Assembly: GCF_916700565.1 (NCBI RefSeq)
Contig: NZ_CAKAKO010000001.1
Coordinates: 1-64,000 of the forward strand
Direction: 5' to 3'
Length of the DNA stretch: 64,000 nt
Source of the DNA: Xenophilus sp. Marseille-Q4582
Lineage (GTDB): Bacteria > Pseudomonadota > Gammaproteobacteria > Burkholderiales > Burkholderiaceae_C
Shown piece after piece: positions 1 to 9,330 of the stretch. The notes under the pieces are model-generated. The model was not told the origin of the DNA. It saw only the letters and a list, made by a program, of their open reading frames with translations, and ran no database searches. Made by a program: the position numbers and the translations under genes. How positions within the stretch are numbered: the stretch's first letter is position 1; every line of letters begins with the position of its first letter.

Positions 1-60
1 CGTGCGTTCTGTACTCAGAAACGGGCTCGATCACCCCAGCCGCTACCAAACTGCACGGGC

Positions 61-112
61 CGGTCTGGCCGCCTCAACGGCGGTCAGACTCTACCGCGCT
101 GGTCTGGTTTAA
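61..112. promoter_or_regulatory. Direct GGTC repeats upstream of the LysE-type exporter
   Basis: Three related heptamers of the form GGTCTGG, GGTCAGA and GGTCTGG begin at about 62, 82 and 101, so they recur every 19 to 20 bases, two helical turns, and are followed by an AT-rich stretch (TTTAAAGATA). Phased direct repeats like this are typical of operator arrays for regulators that bind one face of DNA; MocR-type regulators beside amino-acid exporters are one possibility, but the upstream gene is outside the window. No gene was recognised in the first 250 bases. Confidence 0.3.
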
Positions 113-250
113 AGATACAAGCCCCGGAGGCGGCCCGGAGGCCGGCGGCGGCGAGCAGCGGGCGGCTGAAAGCCCGGCCGGCCCGGTGCGCCGCGCGAAC
201 GGCGAGAATCCCGGCCTCCCTTCGAACATCCGGGACAGGAAGACGACAAC

Positions 251-898
251 ATGGACTGGCAGGTCTGGTTGGCCTATTGCGTGGCCGCGTGGGTGATTGC
301 GCTGTCGCCCGGCTCGGGCGCGGTGCTGAGCATGAGCCACGGCCTGGCCTATGGCGTGCGCCGCACCACGGCCACCATCGTGGGGCTGCAGATCGGCCTG
401 GCTTTCACGCTGCTGGTGGCGGGCGTGGGCATCGGCGCCCTGCTGATGGCCTCGGCCACGGCTTTCCTGGTCGTGAAGATTGTGGGCGCGGCCTACCTGC
501 TGTGGCTGGGCTGGCGCCAGTGGCGCGCCCCCGTGGCGCCCGACCCCGGAGGCGCCTTCGCGGCCGGCGAAGGGGCGGGCCACGTGCTCTCGGTGCGCCA
601 GCGCGTGCTGCGCGGGGCGCTGACCAACATGACCAATCCCAAGGGCATCGTCTTCATGGTGGCCGTGCTGCCGCAGTTCATCGACCCGAAGCGCCCCTTG
701 TGGCTGCAACTGCTGATTCTCTTGCTCACCACCACGGCGGCCGACGTGGTCGTGATGCACGGCTACGCCTGGCTGGCGGCGCGCCTGCAGCGCCTGCTGC
801 GCAGCGCCCGCGCGCGGCGTTCGCAGAACCGCGTGTTCGGCGGCGTGCTCATGGCCATGGGCGCGAGCCTGTTCCTGGTCAAGCGCGCGGCGGCCTGA
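251..898 (+). CDS. LysE family amino-acid exporter
   Basis: A 215-residue integral inner-membrane protein of the LysE/RhtB family, which exports amino acids or their derivatives by proton exchange. It opens with a hydrophobic helix (WLAYCVAAWVIALSPG) carrying the family SPG motif, followed by alternating hydrophobic segments and the TNPKG motif near residue 127, expected of a six-helix transporter. Length matches the family norm of 200 to 220. The ATG at 251 is preceded by AGGAAG. The substrate cannot be read from sequence. It stands alone, with the next gene about 120 bases downstream, and may be controlled by the phased repeats upstream. Confidence 0.9.
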   Translation: MDWQVWLAYCVAAWVIALSPGSGAVLSMSHGLAYGVRRTTATIVGLQIGLAFTLLVAGVGIGALLMASATAFLVVKIVGAAYLLWLGWRQWRAPVAPDPGGAFAAGEGAGHVLSVRQRVLRGALTNMTNPKGIVFMVAVLPQFIDPKRPLWLQLLILLLTTTAADVVVMHGYAWLAARLQRLLRSARARRSQNRVFGGVLMAMGASLFLVKRAAA

Positions 899-1016
899 AC
901 GGCCCCTGCAGGGCGTCCAGGCGCGCGCTTTGGGTACAGTGTCCGCTGCGGCGCGGCCTGCGGGCGGCGCCGGTGTTTCCTCCCATCCATCTCTCTTCCC
1001 GGAACCCGAGTTGTCT

Positions 1017-1529
1017 ATGTGTGGAGCTGAACTCCATGCGCTGCCCGAAGGCGTGCAGCGCGTCGCCCGCCACCTGCAGGCCGCCGGCCATCCCCACGCG
1101 CCCCGCATGCTCGACGATGCCGCGCGCACCGCGCAGCAGGCGGCCGACGCGCTGGGCATCGCGCTCGGGCAGATCGCCAAGAGCATCATCTTCCGCCGCA
1201 AGGCCGACGACGTGGCCGTGCTGGTCATCACCTCGGGCGACCGCCGCGTGGATGAAAAGAAGGTCGATGCGCTGGTCGGCAAGACCGGCCGCGCCGATGC
1301 CGATTTCGTGAAGGCCAAGACCGGCTTCTCCATCGGCGGCGTGTCGCCCGTGGCGCACGCCGAAAAGCCCGTGGTGCTGATCGACGCCGAGCTGTTCCGC
1401 TTCGACGAGATCTGGGCCGCGGCCGGACATCCGCATGCCGTCTTCCGCCTGCAGCCGCAGGACCTGGCCACGCTGACCGGTGGCGCGCCCGTGGCCGACG
1501 TGGTGCAGCCGCCGCCCGCGGCGGCCTGA
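1017..1529 (+). CDS. YbaK/EbsC-type aminoacyl-tRNA deacylase
   Basis: A 170-residue YbaK/ProX-fold protein. Members hydrolyse mischarged aminoacyl-tRNAs in the cytoplasm. The conserved core is visible: AKSIIFRRKADDVAVLVITSG with the catalytic-type lysine, then the FVKAKTGFSIGGVSPVA segment and a terminal DEIWAAAGHPHAVFRL stretch that forms the acceptor-end pocket. The ATG at 1017 is chosen because homology-like sequence begins there; an upstream open frame to 930 looks non-coding, and TTG at 1011 is an alternative. Which tRNA is edited cannot be decided: this subgroup includes Cys-tRNA(Pro) deacylases and proteins of unknown specificity. Confidence 0.85.
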   Translation: MCGAELHALPEGVQRVARHLQAAGHPHAPRMLDDAARTAQQAADALGIALGQIAKSIIFRRKADDVAVLVITSGDRRVDEKKVDALVGKTGRADADFVKAKTGFSIGGVSPVAHAEKPVVLIDAELFRFDEIWAAAGHPHAVFRLQPQDLATLTGGAPVADVVQPPPAAA

Positions 1530-1544
1530 TCGAGGACGCCGTCG

Positions 1545-1844
1545 ATGTCGCAAGGACTGCCCGGCCACCACGCCGACCCGCATGCCGTGCTGCGCGAACG
1601 CGCGCAGCAGGTGCGCAAGCAAGCGCTCGCGCAAGGGGTAGCCGAAGGGGACGGCGCGTTGCCCGTGGCCTCGCCCTGCGTGTCGGTGTGCCGGCTGGAC
1701 CCGGAGCGCCTCGGCTGCGAAGGGTGCCTGCGCACGCTCGACGAGATCCGCGCCTGGAAGGTGATGGACAACGCGCAGCGGCTGGCGGTGTGGCGCCTGA
1801 TCGAAGACCGCCTGAACACTGTCACGGAGACGCCTGGACCATGA
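1545..1844 (+). CDS. DUF1289 domain protein (small Cys-rich)
   Basis: A 99-residue protein whose second half carries the DUF1289 signature: SPCVSVC, then about eight residues to GCEGCLRTLDEI, then a W-x-M-DNAQR-x-AVW block. The four cysteines (C-x3-C, C-x2-C) suggest a small metal- or cluster-binding fold, but the family has no established biochemical role. The first 40 residues are Ala/Gln-rich and unconserved in appearance. Its stop codon overlaps the start of the next gene as ATGA, implying translational coupling with the DsbA-like isomerase. Confidence 0.8.
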   Translation: MSQGLPGHHADPHAVLRERAQQVRKQALAQGVAEGDGALPVASPCVSVCRLDPERLGCEGCLRTLDEIRAWKVMDNAQRLAVWRLIEDRLNTVTETPGP

Positions 1845-2500
1845 AGCACATCGACTTCTACCTGGACTTCATCTCGCCCTATGCCTACCTGGCCTTCGAG
1901 CATCTGCCGCAGGCGCTGGAAGGGCTGAGCTACAGCGTGGACTACCGGCCCGTGCTGCTGGGCGCGATGATCCGCCACCACGGGCAGCTGGGGCCGGCCG
2001 AGATCCCGGCCAAGCGCACCTGGACCTACCGGCACGTGCTGTGGCTGGGCCATGCGCACGGCATTCCCATCGACATGCCGGCCACGCATCCCTACAGCCC
2101 GCTGGCGCATCTGCGGCTGGCGCTGGCCGCCAGCGGCGCGCCTACCATCAACCGCTACCTGGCCGAAACGATCTTCCGCGAGGTCTGGCGCGGTGGCGCC
2201 GAGGCGGCCGACCCGGCGCGCCTGGCGGCGCTGCAGGCCCGCCTGGCGTCCGCCCAGCCCCTGGCGATGGCGCCGGGCGACGCGGCCGTGAAGGCGCAGC
2301 TCAAGGCCAACACCGACGAAGCGATCGCGCGCGGCGTGTTCGGCGTGCCGGCCTTCGTGGTGGACGGCCAGCTGTTCTGGGGCTTCGACAGCCTGCCCGC
2401 GCTGCGCGCCTGCCTGCAGGGCGACCCCTGGTTCGACGGGCCGGGCTGGCGGGCTGCCGACCAGCGGCCTTCGGCGCTGCCCGCGACCCGGCCGGCCTGA
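1841..2500 (+). CDS. 2-hydroxychromene-2-carboxylate isomerase family (DsbA-like)
   Basis: A 219-residue thioredoxin-fold protein of the HCCA isomerase/GST-kappa group, which uses glutathione to isomerise 2-hydroxychromene-2-carboxylate in naphthalene catabolism or related substrates. The N-terminus shows the beta strand and active-site loop FYLDFISPYAYLAFE, where the serine (residue 12) replaces the DsbA cysteine, and the C-terminus has GVFGVPAFVVDGQLFWGFD with the cis-proline loop. ATG at 1841 overlaps the previous stop. No aromatic pathway genes are adjacent, so a general glutathione-dependent role is as likely as naphthalene degradation. Confidence 0.85.
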   Translation: MKHIDFYLDFISPYAYLAFEHLPQALEGLSYSVDYRPVLLGAMIRHHGQLGPAEIPAKRTWTYRHVLWLGHAHGIPIDMPATHPYSPLAHLRLALAASGAPTINRYLAETIFREVWRGGAEAADPARLAALQARLASAQPLAMAPGDAAVKAQLKANTDEAIARGVFGVPAFVVDGQLFWGFDSLPALRACLQGDPWFDGPGWRAADQRPSALPATRPA

Positions 2501-2668
2501 CCGGCCCCGCACCGACGCCGCGCGCCTCGGTGCTTTCCCGGGGGCAGGCGCTGGAAAGTGTGCATTTCTGCATGCTGAAAGGCCGGCAGCGGGTTTGTCC
2601 CTAAATCGTCAGGAACGGTTCAGTTTGGCGCAAGCATTCGGTCAGTCAGTCTCCCAAGAATGCGCGCA

Positions 2669-2686
2669 GGTCCATGGCCATGGACC
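2669..2686. promoter_or_regulatory. 18-bp perfect palindrome upstream of MHS transporter
   Basis: The sequence GGTCCATGGCCATGGACC is its own reverse complement over 18 bases and ends 31 bases before the transporter start codon. A symmetric site this close to a start is a good candidate for a dimeric regulator's operator or a leader hairpin. It contains NcoI-type CCATGG units, so chance enrichment in GC-rich DNA cannot be excluded. Confidence 0.35.
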
Positions 2687-2717
2687 CCTGGCAATTCAAG
2701 ACACAGAGGAGACAAGC

Positions 2718-4412
<1,695 letters not shown>

Positions 4413-4564
4413 TCGTCCTCATCTCTCCCCGCTGGCGCCGGCTTCACGCCTGCGCCAGCGCCGGCCGCCCTGCGCGGCCGGTTCAGCCAAGCGGCCTGCG
4501 CATGTCGTGCCGGTGCCCGGGCCTTTTCGCTGAACCCAACCCCAGACATCAAGGAGACCCTCGC

Positions 4565-4720
4565 ATGTGGAAGATCGCCGTCGGCTTTGTCATCTTTGCC
4601 GCCATTTCCCTGTTCGTGATCATGAAAGCCGGCGACAAGATCGAGATGGGCGGTGAGCAGCACACGGGGGACATCCAGCATGCGCCTGGCAAGCCCGCCG
4701 AGCCCGCGCCGACCAAGTAA
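4565..4720 (+). CDS. 51-residue single-span membrane protein
   Basis: A tiny protein beginning MWKIAVGFVIFAAISLFVIM, one predicted membrane helix, then a polar tail rich in Lys, Glu, Gly and Pro (GDKIEMGGEQ and onward). Start at 4565 has an excellent ribosome site, AAGGAGACC, six to eight bases upstream, and it ends just before a strong terminator, so it looks like a genuine gene rather than chance. It follows the MHS transporter by 150 bases and could be co-transcribed with it. No family recognised; function unknown. Confidence 0.7.
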   Translation: MWKIAVGFVIFAAISLFVIMKAGDKIEMGGEQHTGDIQHAPGKPAEPAPTK

Positions 4721-4778
4721 GGCTTCGGGATTCAAAAAAGGCGGCGTCGCCGCACTCCCTTTCGCCTTCCCATCGATC

Positions 4779-4813
4779 AAAGGCCCGCCGCACATCGAGT
4801 GCGGCGGGCCTTT
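4779..4813. terminator. Bidirectional intrinsic terminator
   Basis: A perfect 15-bp stem (AAAGGCCCGCCGCAC with its exact complement) around a five-base loop ATCGA, flanked by A- and T-runs on both sides. It lies between the small membrane protein ending at 4720 (+) and the binding protein ending at 4838 (-), so it can stop transcription from both converging units. Confidence 0.92.
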
Positions 4814-4837
4814 GCCCTTGACGCGCGGCGGCAGCGC

Positions 4838-5950
4838 TCAGCGCTTGAAGCGGCCCTCGCTGATGATGGACAGGTCGGCGTAGTCGATGCCGCTGTGGTC
4901 CTGCGGCGAGTAGCTGACCTCCAGCCCGCCCAGGTCGTAGTCGCGCATGCCCTCCAGCGCGGCCAGGATGCGGGCGCGCGTGGGCTTGGGGCCGGCGCGG
5001 CGCAGCGCTTCGATCAGCACCTTGGCCGAGGCGTAGCCCTCCAGCATGGCGGGCGACAGTTCCTTGCCGCGCGCCAGGCCCATGGCCTCCTTGACCATCG
5101 GCGTCGCCATCGAGCGCTCGTTGGGAAAGACCTGCGTCACGATCACGCCGCGGCTCGCATCGCCCAGCGCCTGGATGAAGCCGCTGGAGGCGTTGTTCGA
5201 CAGCGTGACCACCTGCGCGGCCGAGCCGGCCTTGCGCAGCGCCTTCACGCCTTCGACCACCGCCGTGCCCGAGCCGATCCACACGACGGCCTGCGCCTGG
5301 GCCTGCACCAGCTGCGGCACGATGGCCGCGTAGTCGGGCTTGTCGCGGTCGGCCGCCACCACCGCGGCCGGCTCGATGCGGGCCGCGGCGAAGCCCTTGC
5401 GCGCGCCCTCCAGCGCATCGGCGCCGAAGGAGTCGGTCACGTGGACCACGGCGATGCGCGTCATGCCCACCGTGCTCAGGTGATGCACGGCCTTCTCGGC
5501 CTCGCGCTGGTAGGTGGCGCGCACGTTGAACACGTGGCGCTGCAGCGGCTTGTGCAGCACCATGGCGCCGGTCGAGGGGCCGATCAGCGGCACGCCATGG
5601 CGGTCCAGGTGCGGGATGATGGCCTGCGTGTGCGGCGTGCCGCGCGTCATGAACAGCGCGACGGCCTTGTGGTCCTCGATCAGCGCGCGGCCGTTCTCGC
5701 CGGCGCGCTTGGGGTCGAAGCCGTCGTCCAGCCGCACCACCTCCACCGGCTCTCCGTGCACGCCGCCCTGGGCGTTCACGGCATCGATGAGCAGCTTCGT
5801 GCCCGCGATGGTTTCGTTGACGCTGGACGCCACGGGGCCCGTGATGCCCGCGGTCTGGCCGATGACGATCTGCGCGTGCGACGGCGTGCCGGCCAGGCCC
5901 ATGGCCAGACACAGTGCGGCCGCGCCCCCACCGAGGCGGAATGCACCCAT
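4838..5950 (-). CDS. ABC-type solute-binding protein, LivK family (orphan)
   Basis: A 370-residue periplasmic binding protein of the branched-chain amino-acid/amide type (Peripla_BP_6). It starts MGAFRLGGGAAALCLAMGLA with a cleavable signal ending SHA-Q, then IVIGQTAGITGPVA, the usual ligand-side first strand, and later GPSTGAMVL and a C-terminal YADLSIISEGRFKR. The start at 5950 has an AGGAG site; the open frame continues upstream without one. It is the last gene of the sugar-acid operon, about 170 bases after the hydroxyacid dehydrogenase. No LivH/M/G/F genes are nearby, so it must share a permease elsewhere or act as a sensor. Ligand probably an organic or sugar acid (inference). Confidence 0.88.
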   Translation of the reverse strand: MGAFRLGGGAAALCLAMGLAGTPSHAQIVIGQTAGITGPVASSVNETIAGTKLLIDAVNAQGGVHGEPVEVVRLDDGFDPKRAGENGRALIEDHKAVALFMTRGTPHTQAIIPHLDRHGVPLIGPSTGAMVLHKPLQRHVFNVRATYQREAEKAVHHLSTVGMTRIAVVHVTDSFGADALEGARKGFAAARIEPAAVVAADRDKPDYAAIVPQLVQAQAQAVVWIGSGTAVVEGVKALRKAGSAAQVVTLSNNASSGFIQALGDASRGVIVTQVFPNERSMATPMVKEAMGLARGKELSPAMLEGYASAKVLIEALRRAGPKPTRARILAALEGMRDYDLGGLEVSYSPQDHSGIDYADLSIISEGRFKR

Positions 5951-6124
5951 GCTTGCTCCTGCGTTGTCTCCGAACCCGCAAGCCATGGGCGCTGCGGTGC
6001 GCATGCCCAGGCCGCTTGATGTGACCAATTGTTAAATCGGTTCTGGATTTGTTTTCACGGGACAAACCCGCGGCACGGCTGCCAGGCCGTGCCCCGGGGC
6101 AGGACGAGGCGCCGGCCGCGGCGC

Positions 6125-7078
6125 TCAGGCCGGCGTCTGCAGCGAGCCGGTGCGCACGAAGCTGTCGACGTTCGCGATCAGCAGGTCGCCCATGGCCCGC
6201 CGCGTCTGTGCGGTGGCGCTGCCCACGTGGGGCAGCAGCACGACGTTGTCGAGGGCGAAGAGCGCCGGCGGCACGTTCGGCTCGTCGGCGAACACGTCGA
6301 GCGCGGCGCCGCCCAGCGTGCCGGCCTGCAGCGCGGCCACCAGCGCCGCCTCGTCGATGACCGAGCCGCGCGCGACGTTGACCAGGTAGCCGGCGGGGCC
6401 CAGCGCGGCCAGCACCTCGGCCGTCACCAGCCCGCGCGTGGCCTCTCCGCCTGCGCAGGCCACGATCAGGAAGTCGGCCCACTGGGCCAGCGCTTGCAGC
6501 GAAGGTTCGTGCGCATGCGGCAGCCCATCGACCGGTCGGCGCGTGTGGTAGCGGATCTCCATGTCGAAGCCGCCCAGGCGCCGCGCGATGGTCTGGCCGA
6601 TGCGGCCCATGCCCAGCAGGCCCACGCGGCGGCCGCTCACGCGCGTGCCCAATGGGCCGGGCCCTGTGCGCGGCCAGTCGCCGCGGCGCACCAGCCGGTC
6701 GGCGCGGCCCATGCCGCGTGCCACGTCGATCATCAGGCCCACCGCGAGGTCGGCCACGCAGTCGTTGAGCACGTCGGGCGTGTTGCTCACGGCGATGCCG
6801 CGGCGCGCGGCGGCCTCCAGGTCCAGCGCGTCCACGCCCACGCCCAGGCTGCACACGGCGCGCAGCTGGGGCAGGGCGGCCATCTGGGCCTCGCTGGCGC
6901 CCTCGGTGGCGGTGGTGACGAAGACGGTGATGTGGGAGGCGTGCTGCGCCGCGAGCGTGGCCAGCTCGTCGCGGTTCGCGGCGCTCAGGCTGCGGGGATG
7001 CATCTCGCGCAGCGCGGCCTTGAGCGGCGGCGGCACGGTGGGCGCCAGCAGCAGGCGATGAGTCGGAGCGTCGGTCAT
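6125..7078 (-). CDS. 2-hydroxyacid dehydrogenase (D-isomer specific, NAD(P))
   Basis: A 317-residue cytosolic oxidoreductase of the D-2-hydroxyacid family, close in pattern to glyoxylate/hydroxypyruvate reductases. The Rossmann nucleotide loop VGLLGMGRIGQTIA is at about residues 152 to 165. The catalytic Arg sits in LVNVARGSVIDE, the Glu in DVFADEP and the His in LLPHVGSATAQTR. It overlaps the NIPSNAP gene by four bases (ATGA), so the two are translationally coupled. In this operon it probably reduces a hydroxypyruvate- or glyoxylate-like intermediate from sugar-acid breakdown; the exact substrate is unproven. Confidence 0.9.
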   Translation of the reverse strand: MTDAPTHRLLLAPTVPPPLKAALREMHPRSLSAANRDELATLAAQHASHITVFVTTATEGASEAQMAALPQLRAVCSLGVGVDALDLEAAARRGIAVSNTPDVLNDCVADLAVGLMIDVARGMGRADRLVRRGDWPRTGPGPLGTRVSGRRVGLLGMGRIGQTIARRLGGFDMEIRYHTRRPVDGLPHAHEPSLQALAQWADFLIVACAGGEATRGLVTAEVLAALGPAGYLVNVARGSVIDEAALVAALQAGTLGGAALDVFADEPNVPPALFALDNVVLLPHVGSATAQTRRAMGDLLIANVDSFVRTGSLQTPA

Positions 7079-7416
7079 GTCTTTGGGGTTTGAAGCGCGG
7101 CGAAGGCCGCGAAATCGACTTCGCGGAAGATGGCGTTGTGCTGCGCGCGGACCTGGTCGGCCTGCAGGCTGCGCGCGCGGTAGGCCCCCCAGCGCGGATC
7201 GGCCTCCAGCGCGGCGCGGCGCGCGTCGCGGTCCGCCAGGTCGCGGTAGCGCCAGGCATGCACCACCTGGTTCTGCTCGCCGATCTCGCTGGCCAGGTAC
7301 AGCACGGGCTCGCCCAGGTGGCTGACCTGGACGGCGCGGCCCTCGGCTGCATAGAGCGCGAGGAACTCACGCATCGCGCCCAGGCGCAGGGTGTAGGTGC
7401 GGACTTCGATGATCAT
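7075..7416 (-). CDS. NIPSNAP family protein
   Basis: A 113-residue protein with the single ferredoxin-like alpha/beta NIPSNAP domain, recognisable from the start MIIEVRTYTLRLG and the VVHAWRYRDLADRDARRAAL segment. These are small dimeric proteins of unclear biochemical role, often encoded among catabolic enzymes and thought to bind small organic ligands. The ATG at 7416 fits domain start; reading further upstream gives unrelated sequence. It overlaps the dehydrogenase start (ATGA) and follows the DenD-like gene by 26 bases, so it belongs to the operon. Confidence 0.85.
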   Translation of the reverse strand: MIIEVRTYTLRLGAMREFLALYAAEGRAVQVSHLGEPVLYLASEIGEQNQVVHAWRYRDLADRDARRAALEADPRWGAYRARSLQADQVRAQHNAIFREVDFAAFAALQTPKT

Positions 7417-7442
7417 GGGTCGTTGCCAAAGAAAGGGCTGTG

Positions 7443-8405
7443 TCAGAGGTCCGCCAGCGCGCGGCGCAGCAGCTCGTCCAGCGACGGATCGGGCACAAAG
7501 CCCAGCGCACGCGCGGTGGCGGCGTCGTGCGTGGGCCAGCGCGCGAACTGCGGGATCAGCGTCGGGTCCGGCGCGTAGCGGATGCGCCGCGCGACCTCGG
7601 TGCCATGGCTGCGCATCAGCGCGGCCACTACCTCGGCCACGGTGGCGCGCAGCGAGGGCAGGGTCCAGGCGCGCGTGGCGGGCAGCCGGTCCGCGTCGAT
7701 GCGCATCGCATGCAGCAGCGCGTCCACGCAGGCCGGCAGCGACAGCAGCCACAGCGTGCCTTCGGCATCCACCGGGCAGTCGTAGGCGCGGCCCTGCGCC
7801 AGTTCGCGGATCAGGTCGCTGGCGAAGGAGGAGCGCGCGCCGTTCGGGCCGGCGGGCCGCGCGACGATGCTGGGCAGGCGCGGCGAGCGGCCGTCGATCC
7901 AGCCGCGGCGGCTGTAGTCGGCCAGCATCACTTCGAGCGCCAGCTTCTGCGCGCCGTAGCTCAGCGTGGGCACCAGCGGCGTGGCGTCATCGATGTGCGC
8001 GGGCAGCGGCAGGCCGTAGATGCCGATGGAGCTGCTCTGCACCAGCCGCGGCATTTCGCCCGTGGCGAGCGCCTGGGCCCGCAATGCCTCGAACAGCGCC
8101 AGGCTGGCCTGCAGGTTGACCTGCAGGCCCAGATCGAACTCGCGTTCGGCCTGCCCGCTGGTGATGGCGGCCAGGTGGAAGATCTGCTGCGGCCGGCCTT
8201 CGAGCGCTTGGGCGCGCACGGCCGGGTCGGCAATGGAGCCCTGCACCACGCGCAGCGCGGGGTGCGCGGGCAGCTTGGCGGCATCCAGCGCCAGGTCGAC
8301 CACGGTCAGTTCTTCCAGCGGCAGGCCGGCAGCCGGTTCGCACAGCCGGCGCACCAGCGCCTGGCCGACGAAGCCGCCGGCGCCGGTCACGAGGATTCGG
8401 GTCAT
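7443..8405 (-). CDS. denD: D-erythronate dehydrogenase-like NAD-dependent epimerase/dehydratase
   Basis: A 320-residue extended short-chain dehydrogenase. It begins MTRILVTGAGGFVGQALVRR with the glycine-rich NAD loop, has DVAL-type second strand, the LAAITSG loop, SSIGIYG and the catalytic pair in SYGAQKLALE (Tyr and Lys), and a terminal GFVPDPSLDELL. This sub-group includes DenD, which oxidises D-erythronate to a 2-oxo acid in tetronate catabolism; the neighbouring OtnI- and LtnD-like genes support that reading. The DUF1537 kinase (OtnK) expected in that pathway is not seen here, so the substrate may differ. The 88 bases between it and the upstream isomerase hold a repeat element. Confidence 0.8.
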   Translation of the reverse strand: MTRILVTGAGGFVGQALVRRLCEPAAGLPLEELTVVDLALDAAKLPAHPALRVVQGSIADPAVRAQALEGRPQQIFHLAAITSGQAEREFDLGLQVNLQASLALFEALRAQALATGEMPRLVQSSSIGIYGLPLPAHIDDATPLVPTLSYGAQKLALEVMLADYSRRGWIDGRSPRLPSIVARPAGPNGARSSFASDLIRELAQGRAYDCPVDAEGTLWLLSLPACVDALLHAMRIDADRLPATRAWTLPSLRATVAEVVAALMRSHGTEVARRIRYAPDPTLIPQFARWPTHDAATARALGFVPDPSLDELLRRALADL

Positions 8406-8413
8406 GTCAGTGC

Positions 8414-8489
8414 TGCCCGGCCGCCCGTAGGCACTGACGCGCCCCCTTGGGGGGCAGCGGACCGCGCGGAGCGGGGGGACGTGGGGGCC
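8414..8489. repeat. REP-like interspersed element, copy 1
   Basis: About 76 bases in the gap between the isomerase stop and the DenD-like start. The core GCGCCCCCTTGGGGGGCAGC is a near-palindrome, followed by a GCGGAGCGGGG and GTGGGGG tail. It aligns along its whole length, with only a few substitutions and single-base gaps, to 13789-13862 inside the UvrA-like gene. Because the rest of this operon has four-base overlaps, the gap looks like an insertion. Confidence 0.7.
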
Positions 8490-8493
8490 GATT

Positions 8494-9330
8494 TCATGCA
8501 ATCACTCCTTCGGCGCGCAGCGGGGCGCACCAGCTCAAGCCTTCGGCCGGCGTGCCGCGCGGCCGGTATTCGCAGCCCAGCCAGCTGTGATAGCCGGCGG
8601 CCGGCAGTTCGCGCACGGCCTGCAGCAGGCCACCCTGCGACAGATCGGGTTCGAAGCGCTCGGGCGCACCGCCGATCTGCACATGGCCGATCCAGCCGCG
8701 CGCCTGTGCGAGTTCGGCGCCCAGGTCGAGGCCTTCCCTGGCGCAGTGGTAGCAGTCGAACTGCAGGCGCAGGTGCGGCGAGTCGAACTCGCGCAGGATC
8801 GCGATCACCTGCGAAGGCAGGTGGTACAGGTAGCCCGGCATGTCGGCGCGGTTCAGCGGCTCCAGCGTGAGCGTCATGCCATCGGCCTGGGCCGCGGCCA
8901 GCGCATGCGCGAGGTTCTGCCGCAGCGCCTGCTGGCAGGCGTCGGGCCTGTGGCCTTCGCAGTGGCCGGCCATCACGTGGATGCGGCGGCAGCCCGTAGC
9001 CTCGGCCACGGCGCGCGCCTGCGCGAAGGTCTCGCGGAACTCGGCCTGCGCGCCCGGGATGGCGGCCCAGCCCAGGCGGCCCGGGCTGTTGGGCCGGAAG
9101 GGCGTGTTGATCAGCACCAGCTGCAGCCCATGGCGGCGCAGCGCGCCGGCGTACCACGCGGGTTCATGCGCATAGGGCGCGAACATCTCCACGCCGGCAA
9201 AGCCGTCCGCCGCCGCGGCGGCCAGACGGTCGTCCGCCGGCAGCGCGCCGTAGAGCCAGTCGAGGTTGGCCGCCAGTCGCAGCGGTGCATCGCCGGCGGC
9301 AAGCGCCGGCGCGCGGGACGCGCCGCTCAT
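8494..9330 (-). CDS. otnI: 2-oxo-tetronate isomerase / hydroxypyruvate isomerase family
   Basis: A 278-residue TIM-barrel isomerase (AP endonuclease-2 fold, Hyi/OtnI group). Typical elements are LRLAANLDWLYGALP, HVMAGHCEGHRP, LTLEPLNRADMPGYLY with a metal-ligand glutamate, LQFDCYHCARE with Asp and His ligands, HVQIGGAPERFEPD and WLGCEYRPRG with the final Glu. OtnI converts 2-oxo-tetronate to 3-oxo-tetronate in tetronate catabolism; Hyi members interconvert hydroxypyruvate and tartronate semialdehyde. Start at 9330 overlaps the LtnD-like stop (ATGA). Context with DenD- and LtnD-like genes favours OtnI over Hyi. Confidence 0.85.
   Translation of the reverse strand: MSGASRAPALAAGDAPLRLAANLDWLYGALPADDRLAAAAADGFAGVEMFAPYAHEPAWYAGALRRHGLQLVLINTPFRPNSPGRLGWAAIPGAQAEFRETFAQARAVAEATGCRRIHVMAGHCEGHRPDACQQALRQNLAHALAAAQADGMTLTLEPLNRADMPGYLYHLPSQVIAILREFDSPHLRLQFDCYHCAREGLDLGAELAQARGWIGHVQIGGAPERFEPDLSQGGLLQAVRELPAAGYHSWLGCEYRPRGTPAEGLSWCAPLRAEGVIA

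Noticed and set aside
74-2512. Minus-strand open frame of 812 codons
   Set aside because: Antisense to four convincing genes; composition is low-complexity and no family resemblance was seen.
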